A stretch of 60,539 bases of DNA, taken from assembly GCA_913057785.1 (NCBI GenBank), contig CAJXPD010000020.1, forward strand, positions 1-60,539. The letters run 5' to 3'. The notes under the pieces are model-generated. The model worked only from the letters and a program-made list of their open reading frames with translations. It was not told the DNA's origin and made no database searches. The translations under genes were made by a program, and so were the position numbers. This document shows, in pieces, positions 37,900 to 46,197 of this stretch; positions within the stretch are counted from its first letter, which is position 1; each line of letters begins with the position of its first letter. The stretch comes from an uncultured Lewinella sp. (GTDB taxonomy: Bacteria; Bacteroidota; Bacteroidia; Chitinophagales; Saprospiraceae).

Positions 37900-38433
37900 T
37901 TAACCATTAGGATCAACAAGGAAAAGTACTTGATCGTATTCTACTGGAGAGGCATCCTCCACCATCACTTTTACGATCTTTCCGCTGACCTCAGATTCGA
38001 TTTCATTGAAGAGCTTCATGGCTTCTACAATGCATACCACAGAGCCATTTTCAATCGTATCACCGACTTTAACATAAGCGGGCTTTTCCGGAGACGCGGA
38101 GCGGTAGAATGTACCTACCATGGGGGATTTCACCTCTAGGTAGTTAGCCGTACTTTCTTCCTTGCTAGCATTGGCTGCCGTATCTGCGGGAGGAGCTGCA
38201 GCAGCAGGTGGCGCTGCAACAGGGGCAGCGGGAGGAGCACTAATGGGTTGTACCTGTGGAATGGGTACTACCGCTGGTGCTGGAGCTTGAATGATAGGAG
38301 CTTGTCCCTTATTACCACGTTCGTAATGCTTCGTTCTCACGGAAACCTCAAACTCCCCGTCTTTCATTTTGAACTCCGTCAACTCAAGCTTGTTAATGAG
38401 CTTTAGCAGCTCTTGGATCTCTTTGAAATTCAT
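37900..38433 (-). CDS. accB: Acetyl-CoA carboxylase biotin carboxyl carrier protein
   Basis: A 177-residue protein. The N-terminal domain (FKEIQELLKLINKLELTEFKMKD) is followed by a long Pro/Ala-rich mobile linker (about residues 45-95). The C-terminal biotinyl domain (VKSPMVGTFYRSASPEKPAYVKVGD) bears the biotin-accepting K140 in EAMKLFNEIE. It carries carboxybiotin between AccC and the carboxyltransferase. The stop lies 16 bases before accC, and the start is 3 bases after efp, so efp-accB-accC is one transcription unit. Confidence 0.97.
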   Translation of the reverse strand: MNFKEIQELLKLINKLELTEFKMKDGEFEVSVRTKHYERGNKGQAPIIQAPAPAVVPIPQVQPISAPPAAPVAAPPAAAAPPADTAANASKEESTANYLEVKSPMVGTFYRSASPEKPAYVKVGDTIENGSVVCIVEAMKLFNEIESEVSGKIVKVMVEDASPVEYDQVLFLVDPNG

Positions 38434-38436
38434 ACC

Positions 38437-39003
38437 TTATTTTTTGACTCGCTCCATGTAGGCGCTGGTTTGTGTATCTAGTTTCACAAGGTCTCCTTCA
38501 TTGATGAATAAGGGAACCTTAACTTCTGCACCAGTTTCTACCGTAGCAGGTTTTAGGGTGTTAGTCGCAGTGTCACCTTTGACACCAGGTTCGGTGTATG
38601 TTACCTCCAATATTACATATTGAGGCATTTCTAACGTCAGTGCTCTTTCTTCTTCAGCATGGAAGAGGATATCTACCTCAGTACCTTCTTTCAACAACTT
38701 AGGGTTGTCGATCATAGTTTCCGCTAAGAAAGTCTGCTCGAAAGTCTCATTGTTCATGAAGTGATAACCACTGTCATCACTATATAGATATTGGAACTTA
38801 CGACGCTCCACTCTTACATCCTGAATCTTGTGTCCGGCAGGGATAGTATGGTCCAAGACCTTGCCAGAAGTTAAACTCTTCAATTTAGTACGAACAAAAG
38901 CTGCCCCTTTACCTGGTTTCACGTGCTGAAATTCTACAATAAAGAAGATATCATTATTGTGTACGATGCACATTCCTCGTTTTATATCCGAAGTACTAGC
39001 CAT
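38437..39003 (-). CDS. efp: Translation elongation factor P
   Basis: A 188-residue three-domain EF-P (KOW-like N domain, then two OB domains). The tip loop reads HVKPGKGAAFVR, with K32 at the position modified in other bacteria. The C-terminal signature GDLVKLDTQTSAYMERVKK fits. EF-P relieves ribosome stalling at polyproline runs. No modification enzymes (epmA/epmB, deoxyhypusine or rhamnose types) are in the window. It is first in the efp-accB-accC unit and is preceded by a clear -7 motif. Confidence 0.97.
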   Translation of the reverse strand: MASTSDIKRGMCIVHNNDIFFIVEFQHVKPGKGAAFVRTKLKSLTSGKVLDHTIPAGHKIQDVRVERRKFQYLYSDDSGYHFMNNETFEQTFLAETMIDNPKLLKEGTEVDILFHAEEERALTLEMPQYVILEVTYTEPGVKGDTATNTLKPATVETGAEVKVPLFINEGDLVKLDTQTSAYMERVKK

Positions 39004-39054
39004 TTCTTATTTGGTTTTAACAGCAAAATAATTGAGGTGCCTTTTTTGGCGGCA

Positions 39055-39062
39055 CAAAGATA
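39055..39062 (-). promoter_or_regulatory. Candidate -7 element for efp-accB-accC
   Basis: On the minus strand this reads TATCTTTG, an exact TAnnTTTG, 52 bases upstream of the efp ATG and just after the fabH stop. It would give the unit its own promoter in addition to read-through from fabH. Confidence 0.5.
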
Positions 39063-39074
39063 AAAAAATTACCA

Positions 39075-40064
39075 TCAATACGCCCACTTGAGGTAAGTGG
39101 CACCCCAAGTGAATCCGCCACCAAAAGCAGTTAGGATGATATTGTCCCCTTTATTGAATTGGCTTTCGTAGTCCCACAAGCAGAGTGGGAGCGTTCCTGC
39201 TGTAGTGTTGCCATACTTTTGGATATTCATCGTTACGCGCTCCATGGGGAAATCCGTCATTCGAGACACGGTTTCGATGATACGTTTGTTGGCTTGATGA
39301 GGAATTAGCCAGGCAATATCATCCAATTCTAAATTGTTTTGGGCCATTACCTTTTTTACCACATCGGACATGCCCGCAACCGCTGCCTTAAAGACTGGGC
39401 GACCATTCTGATATACAAAATGCTCTCTTGCCATTACCGTATCCGCGGTAGCGGGATAACGAGACCCACCTGCTTTCTGATATAGGTAGGCTTGCCCGAC
39501 TCCATCACTCTTATGAATAGAATCTACGATTCCGTAGCCTTCTGTATTAGGTTCTAAGAGTACCGCGCCACCGCCATCACCAAAGATCACACAGGTGGTT
39601 CGATCTTGGTAATCGATGATAGAAGACATTTTATCTGCTCCAATCACGATGACCTTTTTATGCGTACCTGCTTCAATGAACTTAGCACCGGTAGTCAAAG
39701 CATATAAAAACCCAGAGCAGGCTGCACTGATATCATAACAAAAGGCATTCTTAATGCCACAGGCATCACAGATAATATTAGCTGTATCTGGAAAAGGCAT
39801 ATCAGGAGTAACCGTAGCACAGATCAAGAGCTCTATTTCACTTGGATCTGTATTCGTTTTTTCCAAAAGACCTTTCACAGATTCTATACCTAATACGGAG
39901 GTACCTTGGCCTTCCCCCTTAAGGATGCGCCGTTCTTTTATACCCGTACGAGAGGTAATCCATTCATCATTGGTCTCTACCATCGTCTCTAATTCCTGAT
40001 TGGTCAATACGTAATCAGGCACATAAGCATGGACGCCAGTAATGGCAGCTTGTAGTTTTGACAT
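39075..40064 (-). CDS. fabH: 3-oxoacyl-ACP synthase III
   Basis: A 329-residue KAS III with the Cys-His-Asn triad: C116 in DISAACSGFLYAL, H256 in LIPHQANKRI and N286 in YGNTTAGT. The N-terminus has DEWITSRTGIKERR, and the glycine loop FGGGFTWGA closes the protein. It condenses acetyl-CoA or a branched primer with malonyl-ACP to begin fatty acid synthesis, which fits the downstream accB-accC genes. Its stop is 71 bases before efp. A 6-pair palindrome lies just upstream of the ATG. Confidence 0.97.
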   Translation of the reverse strand: MSKLQAAITGVHAYVPDYVLTNQELETMVETNDEWITSRTGIKERRILKGEGQGTSVLGIESVKGLLEKTNTDPSEIELLICATVTPDMPFPDTANIICDACGIKNAFCYDISAACSGFLYALTTGAKFIEAGTHKKVIVIGADKMSSIIDYQDRTTCVIFGDGGGAVLLEPNTEGYGIVDSIHKSDGVGQAYLYQKAGGSRYPATADTVMAREHFVYQNGRPVFKAAVAGMSDVVKKVMAQNNLELDDIAWLIPHQANKRIIETVSRMTDFPMERVTMNIQKYGNTTAGTLPLCLWDYESQFNKGDNIILTAFGGGFTWGATYLKWAY

Positions 40065-40079
40065 GATCTTTCAATTAAA

Positions 40080-40097
40080 CTGACAGATAGGTGTCAG
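40080..40097 (-). promoter_or_regulatory. Palindrome CTGACA-N6-TGTCAG upstream of fabH
   Basis: A perfect inverted repeat of six bases with a six-base spacer lies 16 bases upstream of the fabH start, in the mRNA leader or promoter. It could be an operator for a regulator of fatty acid genes or a short leader hairpin; no regulator is identified. Confidence 0.35.
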
Positions 40098-40494
40098 ATT
40101 TTTTAAATCAAAGCTTTTGGGGGACTTTAAGTAGTGTGACAATAGATTCTCCTGTTTTTCAACTGCAAATTTTGCGCCTAGCCTTCGTTAGAAAAAGCCT
40201 TACTTAGCCACAAAATGCGCTACCTGAAATTTCACGATGACTATTGTTAAATTACAAAAGCGCTCATCACATCTCGATTGAATTACAGTAAGACGCCTTT
40301 GAGCCACTTGTGGTTTTGTAAAATGCCGTTTTTTATGGGACGCAGAAAAAATTGCTGATCCAAGTATCTATACGGCCATTCATAAACTAGTGAGATGGAC
40401 CTCCCATTAGAAATCCAACATATCTTATCTATCACCTCCAACTGGAGGTACTCTTTGAGTTTATTGGAGTTATCGAAATCAAAAATTACCCGTT
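40098..40494. other. Intergenic region upstream of fabH
   Basis: About 400 bases hold no credible gene. A hairpin ACCTCC-AACT-GGAGGT lies at about 40434-40449, downstream of the symporter gene on the minus strand, without a T-run. No clear -7 motif for fabH was seen. Confidence 0.4.
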
Positions 40495-42015
40495 CTAAGC
40501 TTCCTCGGGTTCTGCTGCTTCATCTTCGGTTTCATAAGTTCTGTAGGAAATGGCGATCAATCCTAAGAAAGTCAGTAAGCCATTCAAAGCCAAGTTTAGG
40601 AATCCAAATTCGAAACCATAAAGGATTTGGGCGGAATACTGATCGATCAAAACCGTGATGATTGGGGCAGCAATACAAATGGGGATGACCCAGCGATCAT
40701 TAATTTGCAATTTCGTCATGGTTCCAAAGGCAAATAAGCCTAGTAGCGGGCCATAGGTGTAGCCAGCAAACTTGAACAACTGAGAAATAACAGCTTCATT
40801 ATTAACCGCGTTGAAGATCATAATAAGTGTAAACAGGAGAGCTGAAAAGCCTAAATGTACCTGAAAGCGTTTTTTTGTTTTCTGTTCTTCCGGTAATTCG
40901 GTTTTCTCGAAATCTAAAAAGTCAACGCAAAAAGAGGTAGTGAGTGATGTAAGGGCCGAATCTGCACTAGAATAAGCGGCAGCGATCAAGCCCACAATAA
41001 AGATAATTCCGATACCAGGAGATAGGTGTTGTAAGGCTATTTGAGGGAAAAGTAAGTCAGTCTTTTCTGGGATTTCGATACCTACATTTGAGGCGTATAT
41101 ATACAATAGAGCTCCTAGCGTCAAGAAGATTAAATTGGCGAATATCAAGATGAAACTGAACGTAAACATGTTCTTTTGGGCATCTCGAATATTTGGACAA
41201 CTCAGGTTCTTCTGCATCATATCCTGATCCAATCCCGTCATTACAATTGTGATCAGAGCTCCTGCGATAAATTGTTTGAAAAAGTTATTAGGGTCACTCC
41301 AGCCGCCTTCGAAGAAGAACATCTGTGAGTAGTCGCTATTCTTAACCATCGTAATCAGTCCACCTAAATCCGTTTCAAGGGCTTGGCCAATAGCGAAGAT
41401 GGTGAAGATTACGGCAGTAAGTAAACTCAAGGTCTGTAAGGTGTCTGTCCAGACGATAGTATTGATTCCTCCTCTAAAAGTATATACCCAAATGAGTGCA
41501 ATGGTTGTAAATACCGTTACACCAAAGGGAACGCCGAATGGGGCTAGCACAAATTGTTGAAGAACAATAGCGACCAGATAAAGTCTAAAAGAAGCACCAA
41601 TTACGCGAGAGAGAAGGAAATAAGCAGCTCCGGTCTTATAGGAATTATTGCCAAAGCGTTGATCCAGATAGGTATAAATCGATGTGAGTCCTAAGCGGTA
41701 ATATAAGGGCATTAACACCAGTGCAATGAAGGCATAGCCTACGAAGTAGCCAAATACCATCTGCATATAGGAAAAAGCCTGGTTTGCGCCTCCTGCACCT
41801 ACAACTCCGGGGATGGAGATAAAAGTAACGCCAGACAAGGTAGCGCCAACCATCCCGAATGCAACCAGCATCCAGTTCGACTTACGGCCAGCCAGAAAGA
41901 AATTGTCATTTCCGGCATCTTTTCCAGTGAAATAAGAGATAGCTACCAGTACCAAAAAGTAACTGACAATGATCCCTATGATTAAAACTGGTGTTAGTTG
42001 TTGTATCATAATCAC
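40495..42015 (-). CDS. Sodium:solute symporter (SSS family)
   Basis: A 506-residue protein with 13 or 14 membrane helices and the LeuT-type SSS fold. Typical pieces are FFLAGRKSNWMLVAFGMVGATLSGVTFISIPG, AYFLLSRVIGASFRLY, MTGLDQDMMQKNLSC and IIFIVGLIAAAYSSADSALTSLTTSF, the last being the sodium-site region on helix 8. It takes up a small solute driven by the sodium gradient, as expected in a marine organism. The substrate cannot be read from sequence. It is transcribed alone from a promoter-like motif 57 bases upstream. Confidence 0.92.
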   Translation of the reverse strand: MIMIQQLTPVLIIGIIVSYFLVLVAISYFTGKDAGNDNFFLAGRKSNWMLVAFGMVGATLSGVTFISIPGVVGAGGANQAFSYMQMVFGYFVGYAFIALVLMPLYYRLGLTSIYTYLDQRFGNNSYKTGAAYFLLSRVIGASFRLYLVAIVLQQFVLAPFGVPFGVTVFTTIALIWVYTFRGGINTIVWTDTLQTLSLLTAVIFTIFAIGQALETDLGGLITMVKNSDYSQMFFFEGGWSDPNNFFKQFIAGALITIVMTGLDQDMMQKNLSCPNIRDAQKNMFTFSFILIFANLIFLTLGALLYIYASNVGIEIPEKTDLLFPQIALQHLSPGIGIIFIVGLIAAAYSSADSALTSLTTSFCVDFLDFEKTELPEEQKTKKRFQVHLGFSALLFTLIMIFNAVNNEAVISQLFKFAGYTYGPLLGLFAFGTMTKLQINDRWVIPICIAAPIITVLIDQYSAQILYGFEFGFLNLALNGLLTFLGLIAISYRTYETEDEAAEPEEA

Positions 42016-42071
42016 TTGTGCACGTGGCAGATATCCGCCGCTGCAAGGGGGATATTTTGGTTTTGGCAGGG

Positions 42072-42079
42072 CAAATATA
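42072..42079 (-). promoter_or_regulatory. Candidate -7 element of the sodium symporter gene
   Basis: On the minus strand this reads TATATTTG, an exact TAnnTTTG, 57 bases upstream of the ATG. No -33 TTG is visible at the expected spacing. Confidence 0.45.
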
Positions 42080-42339
42080 GTAAAATATCGAAAAGAGGTT
42101 CTCCTAGGAGATAGGCTTAAAAGACAATTTGTACCGCTGAGTCACAACTGGATTTATCATAAATTGGAAGCTCACCAAGCCTTTTTCCTTCATTACCTGC
42201 CACATCCATGATATTCCTTACGTAATTGGCCTTTCCCATTGAGGAGTTTTCTCTTTAGCTAAAGGTAGCAAAGAAGGAGCTAAGCCACCAAGCTATTCGA
42301 CATTAAATAAGCCAAGTCTAGATAACCTTCGTTTTTGTT
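42080..42339. other. Divergent intergenic region, no gene seen
   Basis: Between the two divergent promoter-like motifs (42072 minus, 42340 plus) I see no reading frame of note, no tRNA-like fold and no long hairpin. Confidence 0.4.
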
Positions 42340-42347
42340 TACTTTTG
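42340..42347 (+). promoter_or_regulatory. Candidate -7 element of the FKBP gene
   Basis: TACTTTTG matches TAnnTTTG and lies 33 bases before the ATG at 42381. It overlaps an upstream in-frame ATG at 42345, which is therefore unlikely to be the start. Confidence 0.45.
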
Positions 42348-42380
42348 CCTGGAATGTATATCCTGAAAAATTTTATCGAC

Positions 42381-42971
42381 ATGCGCAACGCGATCTTCAT
42401 AGCCTGTCTATTCCTACTGCAAGCTTGTGGTCAGGCGCCTAGTGCGGAACGAACGGAGGAAGTTCCCAGCTCTCTTTTTGCTGTAAAGGACACCATTTCA
42501 GAGGAGGATTTAATTGCAAAGTTGTCGGCTGCTATGAGCAGTGATACAAGCCTCATGGGGAAAGAGCGCAATGTGATCGTCAATTATCTGATTGATCAAA
42601 AGAAGGATATGGATGTTACGAATAGTGGTCTTTTCTATCGAATTGTCTCCCCCGGTGAGGGAGCGCCTTTGCAATGGGCCGATTACATCAAGGTACATTA
42701 TCGCGGGTATTTCCTAGATGGTAAAGAGTTTGACTCTTCTTATAAAAGAGGCGAACCGATTTCCTTTTACATCGGCAATATGGTAGATGGTTGGAATGAA
42801 GGACTTCAGCTTTTATCTCCAGGAGCTAAGGCTACTTTTGTAGTGCCTTCCCATTTAGGTTATGCGGAATCGGGATTTACGACGGGACCTGATCAGTATT
42901 TGGTTCCTCCCCATACGATCATTGCCTTTGATGTAGAGGTTCTGGAAAAATTACCAGATCCCAACCAATAG
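42381..42971 (+). CDS. FKBP-type peptidyl-prolyl isomerase lipoprotein
   Basis: Beginning at 42381 gives 196 residues with a lipoprotein signal (RNAIFIACLFLLQAC). A helical dimerisation part follows (SEEDLIAKLSAAM, KERNVIVNYLIDQKK), then the FKBP domain with VHYRGYFLDGKEFDSSYKRGEPISFYIG, VDGWNEGLQLL and FVVPSHLGYAESG, which contains the aromatic active-site residues. It assists folding of exported proteins in the periplasm by cis-trans prolyl isomerisation. The longer start at 42345 falls in the promoter motif. The MBL gene starts 25 bases downstream. Confidence 0.9.
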   Translation: MRNAIFIACLFLLQACGQAPSAERTEEVPSSLFAVKDTISEEDLIAKLSAAMSSDTSLMGKERNVIVNYLIDQKKDMDVTNSGLFYRIVSPGEGAPLQWADYIKVHYRGYFLDGKEFDSSYKRGEPISFYIGNMVDGWNEGLQLLSPGAKATFVVPSHLGYAESGFTTGPDQYLVPPHTIIAFDVEVLEKLPDPNQ

Positions 42972-42996
42972 TTGAACCCTCTTCAAGTCTACGCTA

Positions 42997-43824
42997 ATGA
43001 AGCTTGCCTCCACTTATGACCATCAGGGTGTACAAATCTTCAAGTTTGGCTCCTGGCCATTTGGTCCGCCCAAGATGTTTTCACATTGCTTTTATGTAGA
43101 TGGCTTGCTAATTGATACCGGGCACCGCAATATGCGGAAGGAGGTATTACAGGCTCTCGGTGGATTGAAAGTCGATCAAATCTTTATCACCCATCATCAT
43201 GAGGACCATACCGGCAATATAGTAGAATTGCAGGCCCGCTTCGCTTGTCCAGTTTTAGCTTCAGCGAAATGCGTGGAATTGATGAAAGATCCTCCCCCAA
43301 TTAGTTTTGCCCAATGGATGACCTGGGGCTCCAGACCTGCATTTTCAGGACTTAGCGAAACGATGGATCGCTTGAGTACTGCTAATTACAATTTTGAAGT
43401 ATACCCGGTTCCTGGACATGCAGAAGATATGCTTTGCTTATACGAACGCGAGCAGGGCTGGCTGTTTTCGGCTGATCTTTGGGTGAGCGATCGAATTAGG
43501 TACTTTATGCGACCGGAGAGTGTACATCAACAGATTGAGTCTCTCAAAAGCGTCCTACAATTGGACTTTGAGCTGCTCTTCTGCAGTCACAATCCACAAT
43601 TCAAGCATGGAAAGCAGCGATTGGCCAATAAGCTACAGTTCTTTGAAGATTTTTATGGGAAAGTGTCGAGTCACTACCATCAAGGATTGAAGCCCAGGCA
43701 AATTATGAAGGAGCTTGGGCTGAAAGAGAACTGGAATATTCGGCTGACTTCCGGTGGAGAACTGTCTACTTTGAATATGATTAAAGCCGTTATTCGGGAT
43801 GAGCAACTTCTGGCTCCTGCTTGA
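42997..43824 (+). CDS. MBL-fold metallo-hydrolase
   Basis: A 275-residue metallo-beta-lactamase fold protein with the metal motif THHHEDHTGN (HxHxDH form), a second ligand His in PVPGHAEDM, Asp in LFSADLWVSD and the late His in LFCSHNPQF. The C-terminal helices (KIMKELGLKEN-like, residues after 225) suggest an accessory domain as in RNase Z-like or thiolesterase subgroups. It probably hydrolyses an ester or phosphodiester; the substrate is unknown. It follows the FKBP gene by 25 bases, and its last 35 bases overlap the 3' end of the convergent lspA. Confidence 0.85.
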   Translation: MKLASTYDHQGVQIFKFGSWPFGPPKMFSHCFYVDGLLIDTGHRNMRKEVLQALGGLKVDQIFITHHHEDHTGNIVELQARFACPVLASAKCVELMKDPPPISFAQWMTWGSRPAFSGLSETMDRLSTANYNFEVYPVPGHAEDMLCLYEREQGWLFSADLWVSDRIRYFMRPESVHQQIESLKSVLQLDFELLFCSHNPQFKHGKQRLANKLQFFEDFYGKVSSHYHQGLKPRQIMKELGLKENWNIRLTSGGELSTLNMIKAVIRDEQLLAPA

Positions 43825-44296
43825 AAATAAAGGGCAATAGGATACAAAGCCCTATCATGATGGAAACATCAGCGAAGTTGAAAATACCCGTTCGAAGGTC
43901 GCCGATTCCCATATTCATGAAATCAACCACCCTTCCATACAGTAAACGGTCATAGATGTTACTCACGCCCCCGCCAATGATAAAACTGAAAGCAATAATC
44001 TGCCAGTGAGACAGTTGTTTGGAAAAGAAGGTATAGCCCAATAAACCAACGAGCATGACTACGGGTAAGAAGTGTAGCAGGAAAGCTTGAAAGCCCTCAG
44101 ACCATTCCGCTCCCCAACTTAGAAAGGCTCCCTCATTTTCGGCATAAGAGAGGCGGAAGAAATCTCCCAAAAGCGGTTGCACTGTACCTGGAACTAATTC
44201 TTCTGCTGCTACCTGTTTTGTCACTTGGTCACAGCCAGCATTCAAAAAGACAATAATCAGCACTATCAATATCCGAGTAGTCAAGTTGTTAAACAT
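43790..44296 (-). CDS. lspA: Lipoprotein signal peptidase (signal peptidase II)
   Basis: Starting at 44296 gives 168 residues, the usual length. Four membrane helices are visible. Family motifs are present: DQVTK after helix 1, NEGAFLSWG, and the catalytic aspartates in NIYDRLLYGRVVDFM and FNFADVSI. It cleaves prolipoproteins before the lipid-modified Cys; the window encodes at least six lipoproteins that would need it. A longer frame to 44377 adds residues unlike the family. The 3' end overlaps the convergent MBL gene by 35 bases. Confidence 0.95.
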   Translation of the reverse strand: MFNNLTTRILIVLIIVFLNAGCDQVTKQVAAEELVPGTVQPLLGDFFRLSYAENEGAFLSWGAEWSEGFQAFLLHFLPVVMLVGLLGYTFFSKQLSHWQIIAFSFIIGGGVSNIYDRLLYGRVVDFMNMGIGDLRTGIFNFADVSIMIGLCILLPFIFKQEPEVAHPE

Positions 44297-44477
44297 AGCT
44301 TTAATGGTATAAATGAATTCCTTATCTTGATCGCTGAAAGATTGGGATTTCAGCCAATTGAGGGCTGTTGGCCACAATCAAATATACAGGGATGCGCGAT
44401 GCATTACAAATTATGAAAAAGCTAATTTGAACTTAGCCCAAATGGTGGACGGACTGGTATTTCCAAACAAACAGAAC

Positions 44478-46133
44478 ATGAAACCATTGATCCAACGAAT
44501 TTTAGTTGTACTCCTTTTTTCTCTATTTCAATTAAGTATTCTTTCCGGAGCCGATCTTCTTGTACGAACCGCGACAAGTGCTGATTTGGCCAAAGTAGGC
44601 AAAACGGTTGAGCGACTTTCTCCAATTGATGGAGGTGGAAAGTTCTTTATGGACAAAACAGAGGGTTTTGTTATTGATCTTCCCCCTTCGATTTTGCCAG
44701 CAGGAGCTAGCATGGTTGACATCAAAGCTGGTGGCGATTCTGTTAGATTAAACAGTTTGTCTCCTTATTATATTGCTAATCTTCCCATCGGGGAGCCCGA
44801 TATCAAGATGCAATTGTTGGATGCGCAAGGAAACCCATTGAAATTTCAATCTGGTGCTTCAAGTACCATTGGTCTTAAAACGATCAGTCGAACCCCTTTG
44901 TTCAAGAATGATGCCGTCGCTTTTGGAATTCTCATGATCTTGTTGGCTTTGGTGTTTTGGACGGAAAGGTTGCCCTCCTTTAAAGGTTTCTATCGATATG
45001 TTCCAGCTCTACTATTATGTTACTTTTTACCTTCCATATTTAATTCTTTAGGGATCATATCAGGAGCATACTCCAATCTATATTTCGTGTCTTCCCGATA
45101 TTTACTGCCTGCTAGTTTGATTTTACTTACGATCAGCATCGATTTCAAAGGTATAATCAATCTAGGACCCAAATCGGTGATCATGTTTTTGGCTGCCACC
45201 TTGGGTATTGTGCTAGGAGGTCCCGTTGCACTTTTGGTTACTTCCTACATCGCTCCAGATATTGTTTCTGCTAGTCCAGACGATTTATGGAGAGGTCTTT
45301 CCACTATTGCTGGAAGTTGGATCGGTGGGGGAGCGAATCAGACGGCTATGAAAGAGATCTTTGATGTGGATGATAATTTGTTTGCTTCTATGATCGTGGT
45401 AGATGTTGTGGTAGCGAATATCTGGATGGGCTTTCTCCTCTATGGAGCTAGTATTAGCAAGCGAGTAGATAAATGGTTGAAGGCAGATAGTTCTGCCATT
45501 GATGACTTGAGAAAGCGAGTAGAAGATTACCAAGCTAGTGTAGCGAAGATACCGATGACAACCGATCTCTTTATTATGTTGGGAGTAGCTTTCGGTGGAG
45601 TGGCCTTGGCGCACTGGGGAGCGGATGTGATCGGCCCTTGGATGCGCAGCCATTATGAGACTTTACAGGCATATGGCCTAGACTCCTTAGCCTCTGGGTT
45701 CTTCTGGTTGATTGTGATTGCTACGACGCTTGGCTTACTAATGTCCTTCAGTAAGGCGAGAAAGTTGGAGGGGGTAGGAGCTTCGAAGTGGGGTAGCGTC
45801 TTTATCTACATACTAGTCGCGACGATCGGTATGAAGATGGACTTGGGAGAAGTTTACAAAAACTTAGGATTATTCGCTATCGGTATCATTTGGATGCTCA
45901 TCCATGTCAGTGTGTTGCTATTGACCGCTAAGCTCATTCGCGCACCTTTCTTCTTTGTGGCGGTGGGTAGCCAAGCCAATGTAGGAGGAGCAGCTTCCGC
46001 ACCTGTGGTGGCTTCAGCCTTTAGTCCTGCCTTAGCGCCAGTAGGTGCCTTGATGGCGGTCTTGGGATATGCCCTGGGTACTTATGGAGCCTTGATCTGC
46101 GCCTTCTTAATGAGAAGTGCTGTAGGGGCCTAG
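44478..46133 (+). CDS. DUF819-family membrane protein with N-terminal extracytoplasmic domain
   Basis: The start at 44478 gives a signal-like N-terminus (LIQRILVVLLFSLFQLSILS) and 551 residues. Residues 25-135 form a soluble exported segment, after which about 11 membrane helices follow. DUF819 motifs include FGILMILLALVFWTE, STIAGSWIGGGANQTAMKEIF and VGSQANVGGAASAPVVASAF, which are repeated inverted halves with GG-AN motifs resembling carrier proteins. The family is of unknown substrate. The N-terminal exported domain is an extra relative to most DUF819 proteins. It is convergent with the BCCT transporter. Confidence 0.82.
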   Translation: MKPLIQRILVVLLFSLFQLSILSGADLLVRTATSADLAKVGKTVERLSPIDGGGKFFMDKTEGFVIDLPPSILPAGASMVDIKAGGDSVRLNSLSPYYIANLPIGEPDIKMQLLDAQGNPLKFQSGASSTIGLKTISRTPLFKNDAVAFGILMILLALVFWTERLPSFKGFYRYVPALLLCYFLPSIFNSLGIISGAYSNLYFVSSRYLLPASLILLTISIDFKGIINLGPKSVIMFLAATLGIVLGGPVALLVTSYIAPDIVSASPDDLWRGLSTIAGSWIGGGANQTAMKEIFDVDDNLFASMIVVDVVVANIWMGFLLYGASISKRVDKWLKADSSAIDDLRKRVEDYQASVAKIPMTTDLFIMLGVAFGGVALAHWGADVIGPWMRSHYETLQAYGLDSLASGFFWLIVIATTLGLLMSFSKARKLEGVGASKWGSVFIYILVATIGMKMDLGEVYKNLGLFAIGIIWMLIHVSVLLLTAKLIRAPFFFVAVGSQANVGGAASAPVVASAFSPALAPVGALMAVLGYALGTYGALICAFLMRSAVGA

Positions 46134-46168
46134 CAAGCTGAATCAGAATAAAGAATTATAGACATACT

Positions 46169-46197
46169 TACTACTTGATCTTTCCGATCAAGTAGTA
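46169..46197. terminator. Hairpin between DUF819 and BCCT genes
   Basis: TACTACTTGATC pairs perfectly over 12 bases with GATCAAGTAGTA around TTTCC. It includes the last codons and stop of the BCCT gene. T-runs are short, so termination efficiency is uncertain. Confidence 0.6.

Noticed and set aside
42345-42380. Upstream ATG of the FKBP gene
   Set aside because: It lies inside the -7 promoter motif, and the 42381 ATG gives a proper lipoprotein signal.
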